Origin: Alitta virens | Lineage: Eukaryota > Annelida > Polychaeta > Phyllodocida > Nereididae | DNA: 64,000 nucleotides | Assembly (NCBI GenBank): GCA_932294295.1 | Contig: OW028576.1 | Location: 21,831,227 to 21,895,226, forward strand | Direction of reading: 5' to 3' | Part shown: piece by piece, positions 1-10,432 of the stretch | How positions within the stretch are numbered: the first letter of the stretch is position 1 | How the letters are laid out: each line of letters starts with the position of its first letter | Made by a program: the position numbers and the translations under genes | Notes under the pieces: model-generated | The model's database searches: none | What the model saw: only the letters and a program-made list of their open reading frames with translations | What the model was told of the DNA's origin: nothing

Positions 1-2099
1 TTTCCGGAGCAGAAGTCTAACACTAATGCAGTTACCCGAACAGAATTGTAATTGTACGGTAATACTCTATATGGCCTTGTGGTGCCTTTTGATAGTCACA
101 TTGACATATGTTTGTCATGTTTTACAAAATTTGGAAAATAAAAAATAATATTTTTTTTCGTTTCCGGAGCAGAACTCTGACACTACTGCACCTACATGCT
201 TAAAACGTTATCATAACATGTCTAAAATAGTGTATGGAGCCTTTTGAAGGTCTTATGGCTGTAAATGATATAGAATTTTCAAAAATAGGACCAAACCTCC
301 ACACTATTTACCTACATGAATGAAATTGTATCAGTGACATATCTAAATTATAGTATTTTCACTTTTCAAACTTCATTTTGATATTAATTTCATGCTTATT
401 ACATGATTATGGAAAATAAGAAAAAAATTCAAAATATTGTGTTAAATTGTGATTTAATGCAAATTAGCAACCCAACAATTCAGCAACTGTTAAAGGGAAT
501 ATGGCATAGTTCCATCATTGCCAGTGAAATTTAAACAGTGAGCAAAAAGTATTTTGACTTAAAAAGGCATTAAAATGGGTGTATTGAGTATCATTCTATT
601 CAAAAATAAACCTTTAAGATTTGTATTTATTTGTATTTATACTTTATTTATCTAAATCCAAGTAAATACAAACCTTAATCAGGCACTGAAACATCCATCT
701 TCTCGTTTGTTCTTTTTTGTTATGGGTCAGGAAATCTCCTGGCTTGCATGTCCATGCACAGAGGCAACACTCCAGGGAACCATGCAGTAGAGACCCCTAT
801 TGGTAATTGAATCTGGCATCTGGGGAGGGCTTTGTTGTAACTATAATCTGAAATGGATGCCAACTTTTTGCAAAATAACCGCGGGAAGTAAACAAAACTC
901 AAATGCGATTCAGGTTCATTCCCCACCCTGGCTATATGCATTGAATTGGAGGGCCGCATTAATATTCATGTTGAAGATACGGTAGCCAAATGTTGGGTTA
1001 GCATGACACAAGATAACTGGTGCGTGACTAATCATACAAACATGACAGTGAGACAATGTCATTTTCCTTATGCCACTAAATGTGACCGAAGCATGAACGT
1101 TTGTTATCGCAAAAAACACTGAAATGAGTGCTGGTGAATGATTGAAATGATGTATGAAAGGGATGTAGGCATTCATGTAGTTAGGTATTAATGGAAATAA
1201 TGTAGAAATAAACATATTGTTAGGAGTTCTGTGGTGTGTGAGTCAAATTGAAATCAGGGAGGATTTGATACACCTAGTTTCAAATGATTTGGACTGACAA
1301 CAGATTTAATATCACTACCAGCCAAAATACGAGTAATTTGGCATGAGTGTTTCTTGTCACAGAAACACAGAAGTAAGTGCCAGTGAATGATTGCAATACT
1401 GATGTAACAAAAATATCTAAATGTAGGCATACTCGTATCATGGTAGAGCAACAATTAGTTATCCTTTTTTTTTTTCAAACAAATTAAAATAAATAAATTC
1501 CAGTACCTTAACAGACAGTCTGTTAAGACCAAAATGCAATTATAATTGGCTTTCTTGCTGATGTTTGTCTTTGTAGGTTACTAAATAAATGTTATGAATT
1601 TTTTCCTATTTAAAGAATGCAGTAAATGATTGAAAAAAGAAAATGTATAATGAATTTTTTTCAAAGAAGATAAAGATGCCTCAAAATTCTTCTCATAAAC
1701 AATTCATAACGCCTGACAGCCCGCTAATACTTCAGTGCTTTACACAGTTCAACGGACCCCCCTAATGGGTTGGTGACATCAGAGAGCTGCCTTGACCACA
1801 CAGCATGAAAAGAAATGAACTGAATACAGTGTTTAGGACTACAAAGGGAGGTCTCGGAAACATGTCTTTCGCAGGACTTCCCTTTGTCTGTAGGTCACAT
1901 GGTTAGTCCGACGGCAAAATCCAAATGTTAGGGGGTACCCTCAAATGTTGTCTATAGTTTTGATCTTGGTGTCATTTGAAAGCTAAGAATGAGTAGATTA
2001 AAAATCTGCAGATTGCCCACCAAGCACCTCTGCATATAAAAACAGGGACATTTTTTGGGTCCTAACTGACACTGCTGACGTCAAAATGCTTAACTTTTT
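1..2099. other. Non-coding AT-rich stretch with a degenerate direct repeat
   Basis: No reading frame here looks like a gene. The motif TTTCCGGAGCAGAA occurs at position 1 and again at about 161, followed both times by similar text, so the left edge seems to enter a degenerate tandem repeat of about 160 bp. The rest is low-complexity, AT-rich sequence in which I recognise nothing. Confidence 0.5.
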
Positions 2100-2500
2100 G
2101 TCACCTTCCTGATGTCAGGATGCTTATAAATATCATCCATACTGACAGTCAGGAGGACACCATTATTGACAACTTACTGACAAGTCATAGACTGAGCAGC
2201 AAGTTCACAAATGTCAGTAGGGTCCAATATAGGCTTTCTTGCTGATGGCAGGATGCCTATGAAATTTCATTCTTACTGACAGTCAGCAGAAACTGTGTTC
2301 TTAGGATTTACTGACAGACCATACATAGGTTGCAATGTCAGCATTTTTTTTATTTTTTTGCTGTCTTACTGACATCTGGATGCACATCAAATGGCATGCA
2401 TACCGAAAAGGAAAAATTTGACAAATGTCAGTGGTGTGCAATTTTGCCTTTTTCCTGACGTCAGGATACCCGTAAATGTAATCAATAATATCATTGAACA
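2100..2500. repeat. Degenerate tandem repeat, about 125-bp period
   Basis: Three to four diverged units each begin with variants of CTGATGTCAGGATGC (near 2,110, 2,240, 2,365 and 2,454) and contain ACTGACAGTCAG-like and AAATGTCAGTAG-like blocks. The frequent CTGAC/GTCAG words give the region a weakly palindromic texture. No coding potential is evident. Confidence 0.55.
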
Positions 2501-2954
2501 CTTTGCAGTATTAAGTCACCAAAAGACGACAACAAGGAACATTTTGAAATATGTTTTATTTGTCACAGTTTTCTGACATGCAATAGATTTACTGACATAA
2601 AATGTTGTGCATGAGCAAGTGAACCCCACTGCAAACCATCTCTCTTTGTAATTTATTTGTATTTACTGCTCTTCAAAATTAAAACAGCATCATGAAATTA
2701 GGCTAAACTAACTAATCTGGTCTCCTCTAATCATGATATATTGTTAAAAGCTGTGGAGTTTAATAAACTATCACTTTCTAGATTATTAGTCTTTTTGGGA
2801 GTTTCACTTAAGCTGGCATTTTTGCCACAATTTACAAATTCGCATATAGGTAGTTTACTATGCTGTTGGGTATCACATTCATTGAAAAGATATTCAAAAT
2901 GTCAATTTATTCACAGATAGCTGGCATAGTACTTAATAAATTTGATATATATGA

Positions 2955-3125
2955 GTTTATGCATTTTATTAACATTATAACAACTAGTCTATGTGTCATA
3001 AATTCACAATACAATTTCATGATATATATTTTGTATATATGATTTTATGCATTTTATTAACGATATAACAACTAGTCTACGTGTCATAAATTCACAATAC
3101 AATTTCATGATATATATTTTGTATG
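2955..3125. repeat. Tandem duplication, 88-bp period
   Basis: Two nearly identical copies lie head to tail. The block starting GCATTTTATTAAC occurs at 2,961 and 3,049 and both copies end TATATATTTTGTAT. Only a few substitutions separate them, so this is a recent local duplication. Confidence 0.85.
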
Positions 3126-4090
3126 AATTTTATTTGAGGTGTCAATTAGTTTTCAGCCTTATACTTTGATTGCTGTTGCTGGCATCCACCTTCCCCATGT
3201 CATGGAATCTGAAAATAAAGAAGCAAAAGATTAATGCACACAATAAATCAAGTGCAGGGGCATAGCTAGAAATGATCAAAGAAGGGGGAGGGCCCGGAGG
3301 GGGTCACACTCAATATTGCAATCCCTCTTGTAATGATCACATACTGGTTGTTCAAATGTAATTAAAGTTTGATATACTTAATAATCAGATAATCACAAGT
3401 GAAAAATTACCTGAATTGCGATTATAAGAATTTTGATATTCAATCTTTTTTTATCCTTATAACTGCAATTAGGTGATTACAGGGTGGCATTTAACCATTT
3501 GACACTAACTATGCAACACTCATACAATCAATTTTAAAATAATCATATGATTGACTGATTGATTAAATAATCTGTTAATATGTATCATCTACAGTTGAAA
3601 GTTACTAGTTGAATTACAAGTTTAACAATAAATTGTGGTATTAAGTGTGTAAAGTTTTTTTAAGCTTACTGTAAAAAATGTTGAGAATTTTCACCTAATA
3701 CAACTAAATGTGATACATGTTTATTAATGTGATATGATTGTCCTGCCTCTTATCTAATTACAAAGGTACTGTTTCATCAATCTACATGTGGCTCATTCCC
3801 TTTGATGTCTTGTCCTGTGAATTTCAAAGCATTTATTAATCTTTCTGAGACAGGACAGGACGTTATGTAATACACTTAACACACAAATGGTCTAAGCAAA
3901 TGAGATAAGGAAATATTATCTAATCCTTATTACCCCCATGAACATAGTGCATGAAATTAAAAAAATGCAGATTTTGTGAATTCTGATAAGTTAAAAAAAA
4001 TTAAATAAACAAACTTAAAGAAGTTATAATATCTGTAAAGTCTGAATTTTCATTATGGACATTTATCTGTACCTGCCAGACAATAAACAG
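3126..4090. other. No gene seen
   Basis: AT-rich sequence without a supported reading frame. A short G-rich patch near 3,255-3,310 (GGGGCATAGCTAG followed by GGGGGAGGGCCCGGAGGGGG) may be the end of a degraded transposon, but no partner end was found. Confidence 0.4.
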
Positions 4091-4147
4091 CTACTACTAC
4101 TATTACTACTACTACTACTACTACTACCACTACTACTACTACTACTA
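4091..4147. repeat. (CTA)n microsatellite
   Basis: Nearly uninterrupted CTA/TAC trinucleotide repeat with two single-base interruptions. Confidence 0.95.
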
Positions 4148-4148
4148 T

Positions 4149-5340
4149 CTGGTTCAATGTCACAGATTGATACCATTTATTAAAGATTTCATTTGAATAG
4201 GTGTAGGTGCTATTTGATGAAACAAATTGGGCATTTTAACATAAATATCCTAAATACAGATGATTTCAGCTTCGTAAATTATAATTGCCGTGAAGTTAAT
4301 TTGACCTACTGCACATTGATTGTAAAAAAAGCAATAACATTAAAGCTTGAGAACACAAACATCAAAATAAAATCACAAATAGCATGATTTTCAAAACACT
4401 GAAAAGGATCCTTACCTGAGAGATGTCTTGTCACTGCAGCTAAATTTTTGATAAACTCATCCTATACTCCTATTGACTTGTCATTTTTCATTTGGTTGCC
4501 CATGCATGTTGCCTCTCCAAGAAATTTCTTGACTCTGACCTACAGTTAGTCTATCTAAAGTGGACAGACATGCAGAAGAGGGGGGGGGGGCAGGCTCATT
4601 CAAGCATGGTGGAGAGGGCCAACCACTAACCCTCACAGTCAAAGGTATCCCAGTGTACCTCACACTTAGGGCCAATCACTGGCTCTCATCCAGGCAGAGG
4701 TATCCCAAGATGCCTCACAAACCCCATCTGAATTCCAGCTTAGTCCCAAATTATCAAAATTGGATCAAAGGCGTTACCTTGTGCCCTCGGGCTCACTACA
4801 AAGTGTCAATAGACTTGATCGCCCTCAGGCATTGACGTTTAGTCAATAGATGTTCACACCCACAGGCGTTGATGTTTAGTTAACGTTTATTAAAATGAGC
4901 TATATTGCATATCATTAAGTGTTTCAGTGTTAATAGACAGGTACACATATAGGTGGCGCTGAGTGTATATTTATTGAAAATTAATAAGAATAATATACCT
5001 GTTATAGGGTATTTTATTTTAGTCTACCTCGCAGCGATGGAGGGTGAGGATATTACAGAAAAATACACCTCGGTTGCTCCTACAGATGTTAACTTGTTGT
5101 GGGCTGCTCTCTTCTCCTCGTCAATGGGAATAATGCTGCCTGCCCCAAAATTGTCAAAGAGGAGGAGCTGATGAGTAAACCCTCAGGCATATGGCTTTCA
5201 TTCTTGAACTAAGATTGGCCACAGCTCTCAACACTTGTGTGACGTTGACTTGATTTCCCCTTAGGTCGCTCAGCGCTATCTATGATTGGATACTACTCAT
5301 GATGCCATACCATGCATGGCGGGCTTCTCTGAGGGCAATG
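4149..5340. other. No convincing gene; one isolated CTCF-like word
   Basis: Short open frames exist but none resembles a known protein. The word AGGTGGCGCTGAG at 4,951-4,963 matches the motif repeated at the Polinton termini (9,991 onward), but here it stands alone. Confidence 0.4.
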
Positions 5341-5352
5341 TACTCCACCTAG

Positions 5353-5359
5353 TATAAAT
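5353..5359 (+). promoter_or_regulatory. TATA box (TATAAAT)
   Basis: A TATAAAT word lies about 100 bp before the ATG at 5,462. Between them a roughly 40-bp stretch is partly duplicated (AGAGCTGAAAAAGATA twice). The spacing fits an RNA polymerase II core promoter for the disrupted gene downstream. Confidence 0.55.
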
Positions 5360-5461
5360 GCTGAGCTCCAGAGGTTTCATCAAGCATTTCGCAAGAGCTG
5401 AAAAAGATACACTGTCAGAGCTACACAAGAGCTGAAAAAGATATACGACACCAGCTACACC

Positions 5462-6567
5462 ATGACATCAAGCCAGCTTGACACTCAGACTCCTCAGGGA
5501 TCCAGTGGAATGACTCTCTGTTTGTCAGAGCACACAAGAGTTATAGCTCATGCTGCACAGCAATACAAGTCAGGGTATGTCACAGTGTCACACTACAGCT
5601 GTGACACCTCCAAATGGAGGAATGTCCATATTGCCAAGAAGTCCTTTGAGAAGCTGAAGAAGGCATCAACTGAACTTTACAATGCGCTTCTGAATGGTGA
5701 ATCGAAACAAGTGGGGCTGACCAAGAGGCAGTTTGTCATGATCACCAAGTTTCAGAGGGGCGATAAGGGGCAATGCACTATGTCTCTTTTCTACACCCGA
5801 AGACTGAGCAGGAAAAACTCACAGATGTCAGTGAATGCCACCACAGCAAGACTATTAATCTACATAAAGAAGAGTACGAAAAACTACATGGTGCTATGGA
5901 GAAAATTCACCAGGTCATCATTACACCACCAAAGGATGCTGAGGGACAGACTATGAATCCCGAGGAGGCTACAACAGTCATGGCTTATCAGTGGAATGTT
6001 GAGAAGCGTGGAATGAAGTCTCCCACTTTATTCCCCACTTGTGAAGATTGCGAAGAAAGTGTCAAGCGCTACTTAGCAGGCCTCCCTGATGAGGGTGTGA
6101 AGTACAGCTATGACGCTATCGTTACGTCATACATCATCCCACTAAAATGTAAATTTTAGAATACATCTTCAGCAGTGAAGTGCTACGCAAAACTGGGCAT
6201 TCATGGACCGACCTGATGATGCAACCTTCTTCTCAAGAGGCTGTCAATGAGGCTCTAGAGTGTGTGTGTGTGATTTGGGCTTTACATCATGCAGAGACCA
6301 TGGTAATGAGATGAAGGATGAAACAGCCATCCAACTTAGGCTCGACCGGGAATCGAACCCAGGACCCAGCGGTTGGAAGCCCAGAGCGCTACCTCTGAGC
6401 TAGACCCCGCCCATGAGGCTCTAGAGAAAGTGACCAAAAAAGACGTCGTTCAGATTGCGGAACTAATTGCTGCAAGACTGAATCACAAAAGACTGTATTT
6501 TATGAGCGATGTGTTTGACTTTTTGTGTATGTGGGAGGTATTGGGAGGTCTAGGGAAAGTATCATAA
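5462..6567 (+). pseudogene. Disrupted intronless gene, unknown function, possibly with PC4-like repeats
   Basis: I do not recognise the family. The coding signal starts at the ATG at 5,462, moves to a second frame near 5,770, moves again near 6,150, and resumes after a SINE at 6,261-6,412 to stop at about 6,567. The predicted product is hydrophilic and has three similar strand-helix segments: VHIAKKSFEKLKKA, KQVGLTKRQFVMI and KTINLHKEEYEKL. Their pattern (K-x-hydrophobic-x-L-x-K-x-x-aromatic-x-x-L) is reminiscent of the core of PC4/Sub1 single-stranded-DNA-binding domains, as in the Polinton gene at 20,075-20,960; this link is speculative. A TATA box precedes the gene. Two frame changes plus the SINE argue for a pseudogene, unless the frame changes are sequence errors. 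Confidence 0.5.
6261..6412 (-). mobile_element. tRNA-derived SINE with 14-bp target-site duplication
   Basis: Read on the minus strand, the element starts with a tRNA-like head containing an A-box-like TAGCTCAGAGGTAGCGC and a B-box-like GGTTCGATTCCCGG, and ends in a (CA)n tail that reads (TG)n at 6,261 on the plus strand. It is flanked by ATGAGGCTCTAGAG at 6,247-6,260 and 6,413-6,426. Removing the element and one duplicate restores a continuous frame in the host pseudogene, so the insertion hit a gene that was once open there. Confidence 0.9.
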
Positions 6568-7560
6568 AATATGCCGTGTCACCTCCTATTGAATTGTCCG
6601 CTCGTCTGCTTGATTTTTGTTATATGAAGATTGTGCAAAAGCAAAATACGCAGTCAGTGTCCATCTAACATGTTCTGTGGACACTTATTTACTCAATGCT
6701 GCATCTAGGTGGGTGCATAAACTGTATTTTTATTTTTTTCTTCATTGTTTGCAATACATTTTTAAAGATTTAAATCGATGTCTGTTGTTTTTATGAGGGA
6801 CAAAGAATGTTGAATGTTTTGTAGGATAACACAGATTTGTTATTTGAAGAAACAATATTTATTCCACACACATTGACACGAATTGTTGACAGCAACTTTG
6901 TGTGACTCTTTGACAATTGTGGTGAATCTACAATAAATAAAGAATTAACCCAAATGAATATCTAGATACTCCTTGCCATCATTAAATATTCAGCTATACA
7001 TCTAAATGACATCAAATCAAGGAATAGTGTAGTCAAATATACTTACAATACATTGCATCCTTCAATCCATTAATAACAAAACATCCAAATTATCAGTGTC
7101 CATTATGTAAGTATGAAATGTTCATTAATTGTCTAAATTCTCATGTTTCCTCTCTGGAACTCAAATGCTTTCTGATACAACACCAGCAAACTGTCATTAC
7201 AATAAACTGTCAAAGTATGTAGCTTGTATCCTTGACAAAATGTTGATATTCACAAACTGTGGACATGTGAAAGCATAAACTTCAAAAACTTTAACACACC
7301 CCACTTTGAATCAGCTGGGATTTAACTACTTTGGATCATATGATCAAAACAATCACATTAAATTTATTAAATACAACAGAAGGTGCATAAGTTATTGCAA
7401 TGAAATTTGTCGTAACATTTACACATTCAACATATACATTCAATAAGAAACAGCTCAATTTGGACACAATTGCAAACACTAAATTGAGCTACAAGGAAGC
7501 ATAACGTATTGAAAACAAATGTATCAAATCACATTACACAAATTACATTATATCAAACGT
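6568..7560. other. No gene seen; may include the BEL 3' untranslated region or LTR
   Basis: AT-rich DNA with no supported reading frame. It lies downstream of the BEL/Pao pol gene (minus strand), so a 3' LTR could be here, but no second LTR copy exists in the window to compare with. Confidence 0.35.
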
Positions 7561-9917
7561 TTAATTACAACCTTCTAATAGGACTAATTTGTGAATTGGG
7601 CGAGTTAACACAGTAGCTTTTGTAGGGACCTTAGCATTTCTCACCAGTCCATCTTGGCTTGGTTCAGCTTCAATCACAAGACCTAAAGGCCATAAAACTC
7701 GTGGAGTGTTTTCTCCTACAATAAGAACAACATCCCCAACTGATACATTTCTGTGTTGATTAAGCCATTTGTGTCTCTTTTGCAACTGAGGAAGGTAACT
7801 TGTAACCCATTTTTGCCAAAACTGATCTGCAAGAAATTGAATATGTTTCCATCTCTTACGACAAGTATCTGAATCATATCGATCAAAAACACCTGTAGGT
7901 GGGACTTGCCTGAGCAGTAACAAGTGATTTGGAGTTAAGGCTGAATGTTGTTCACATCGTCACTGACTTTCGTGATTGGACGACTGTTCACAATTGTTTC
8001 AACCTCACAAAAAAGAGTTGACAAAGAATCATCAGTCAATTTGCTGTTGCTCAGGATCTCAGTAATAACCTTTCTCACAGTCCTGATTAACCTCTCCCAC
8101 ACCCCGCCCATATGTGATGAGCAAGGAGGGTTAAAAATCCATTCTACATCACGCTTTGTGCAATAGGAGTGAATTTCATCTTGATTCAACTCATTTAAAC
8201 ATTTTCGCAGCTCAGCATTTGCTCCAACCATATTGGTACCCCTATCGGACCACACCTTTGAGGGAGAACCTCGACGTGCCACAAACCGCCTGAAGCCATT
8301 TAAGAAGGAATCTGTGTCAAGACCTTCTAACTTTTCTAAATGAACAGCCCTTGTTGCAAAGCACGTGTATAGACAACCATATCGCTTGACCTCAGCTCTC
8401 CTGTATTTGACTAAGAAGGGGCCAAAACAATCCAGTCCTACAAACGTGAAAGGAGGTCTGTTTGACTCCAGCCTTTCACTAGGCAAATCAGCCATCTTCT
8501 GGTTGCATGGTGACCCAAAATGACGTTTACAAAAGACACATTGACGAATGACCTCCTTGATCAATGGACAAACTCTGACGATCCAAAACTTAGACCTCAA
8601 CCTTCCAAGAGTCCATTCAACTCCAAGATGAGCACTTTCATGCATACTCCTCACAATCAGCTTTGCCAAAGAATGATCACGTGGAACAATGCAAGGGTGT
8701 CTTTGAACTCCATCTATAGCATTTTTGATTCGTCCACCAACACAAAGCATGCCCTTGTTGTCCAACATGGGACACAAATCTCTCAGAGAACTGGAATTGT
8801 GAACTGACTTGTTTTGCCAGAGTTGATTAATCTCATTTTGATATTTCAAATTTTGCACATGCTTAACCAAGACAAGTTCTGCATCTTGTAATTCGCTAAC
8901 TGACAAATATGAACCTGCAAAAACATGCTTTTTTCTCAACATTTCTCGGCACCTGATAAACCATGCAAGACTCTTTTTTAGTCTGTGAAAATCTGAATAG
9001 TGCTGAAACAAACGTTCAATGGGATGTTCATCAACAGCAACAAAATGAGCATGAACAACAGTCGGCAACATTTCAACGACCAACTCAGGATCATCATCTG
9101 AAATTTCAAAATCAACTATTCTATCATTCCATTCACTTTTGTACTCATGTAGAAATTTTGGGCCAAGAAACCATTTGACTTTGTCTAATTGCTTTGGGGT
9201 TAGACCACGAGTAATCATATCAGCGGGATTGTCATTTCCAGGCACATGATTCCACTTCGTAGTTTCTGTTAGGCTACGAATAATGCCCACTCTATTTGCT
9301 ACAAAAACCTTGAAACGTCGAGTTTCATTCTTAATGTAGTGCAAAACAATCTGACTGTCAGACCAGAAGTATGATGCAGCAATATCGAGACCATGAAGTT
9401 CTTCTCTCAATTTAACATCAATTTTGGCACACAACACAGCAGCCAGCAATTCCAGGCATGGAATTGAAATGACTTTGAGCGGAGCAACTTTGCATTTACT
9501 GACAAGAAGTGAAACTGAGATCTCACCAAATTTGTTGACACATCTCAGATAGGAACAACAGCCAAAAGCTCTGAGACTGGCATCTCCAAAATGATGCAAT
9601 TCAAGGTAAGCATCATTAAAGCTCATAGGCTTTACACACCTCGATACCTTGATTTCCAGCAGATCATTTAAGGACGACAACCATAATTTCCATTTTGACC
9701 GCATGTCAGGGGGAACCTCCTCATCCCAAGAAAGCTTCAGCCTTGTTACATCTTGGAAAATCACCTTTCCTGCAACTAACATTGGACTTATCAAGCCAAG
9801 TGGGTCAAACGTGGAGGAGACTGTGCTCAAGATTCCCCGTTTGGTCACAACATCAGGGACATTCACATCAACATCAAAATAAAACTGATCAGAACTGACA
9901 TCCCAGCGAATACCTAG
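7561..9917 (-). pseudogene. BEL/Pao retrotransposon pol, 3' half (RNase H, integrase, C-terminal domain)
   Basis: The long minus-strand frame begins at the Polinton junction (9,917). It contains the BEL-type linker after reverse transcriptase (STFDPLGLISPMLVAGK), RNase H segments (YFWSDSQIVLHYI; NPADMITRGL), an HHCC zinc-binding region (HESAHLGVEWTLGRLRSKFW, then CVFCKRH) and integrase core motifs (GLDCFGPF; WSDRGTNMVGAN; WERLIRTVRKVI). It stops at about 7,935 and the typical BEL C-terminal domain (LLLRQVPPTGVFDRYD to VLLEGCN) continues in another frame to 7,561, so a single-base-type frameshift lies near 7,940. The 5' continuation (reverse transcriptase) is at 27,482-27,806 beyond the inserted Polinton. 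Confidence 0.92.
9912..9917. other. Left target-site duplication of the Polinton (ACCTAG)
   Basis: ACCTAG directly abuts the left AGTAGTTACC end and recurs at 27,476-27,481 next to the right end. Six base pairs is the duplication length known for Polintons/Mavericks. Confidence 0.95.
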
Positions 9918-10135
9918 AGTAGTTACCGGTACAGTATAAACCCCCTTCGCCGCGAATTATCACCAGGTTATCGTAAACCTCCGGAATATCGCCAGGCGGC
10001 GCCGTAAGTATTAAGATTTGGCACCAGGTGGCGTTGAGGATCATTAAGATTTGACACCAGGTGGCGCTGCGGGTAGAATATTTGGACACTAGGTGGAGCT
10101 GTAGACTTTTAAGATTGACCGCTTGGTGGCGCTGT
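9918..10135. repeat. Left terminal inverted repeat with phased GGTGGCGCTG motifs
   Basis: The first roughly 114 bp match the reverse complement of the right end exactly by eye. From 9,991 a motif related to CACCAGGTGGCGCTG recurs at about 9,991, 10,022, 10,055, 10,087 and 10,120, a spacing of 31-33 bp, often preceded by TTAAGATTTG. The right terminus carries one additional unit. Confidence 0.93.
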
Positions 10136-10347
10136 GTATGTAATATTTTTGGGGCACAAGGTAAATGTTATAATGGCTTGGGAAGAGTCCTATACACGTA
10201 AAAGCGTGATGAATTACTAATTATTTAACGATACAGGCATGACAATACTATAACCTCAGGGGGTTTTGGAAGTTGCTTGATAGTTAAACTTTGTAGGTAG
10301 CCCCACGTGATAATGGCATGAGCTATACACTGTTGTTGTAAAAGCTG

Positions 10348-10357
10348 TATATATAGG
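10348..10357 (+). promoter_or_regulatory. TATA-like element upstream of the polymerase gene
   Basis: TATATATAGG lies about 76 bp before the ATG at 10,433, a plausible core-promoter distance for a short 5' leader. The surrounding DNA is AT-rich, so chance occurrence is possible. Confidence 0.45.
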
Positions 10358-10432
10358 TGTAAACGTCATTAACTGTACAAACATTTTGATATATATTATA
10401 TAGAGAGAGATGTTTGTTAAGCAAGGTTAATA

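Noticed and set aside
3255..3310. G-rich patch with GGGGCATAGCTAG as the end of a DNA transposon
   Set aside because: No partner end or target duplication could be found.
5034..5171. Short plus-strand open frame as a possible host exon
   Set aside because: It has no recognisable domain, no clear splice partners and is of a length expected by chance.
6320..6412. Possible functional tRNA gene on the minus strand
   Set aside because: It has A- and B-box-like words but is continuous with a (CA)n tail and flanked by a target duplication, so it is the head of a SINE.
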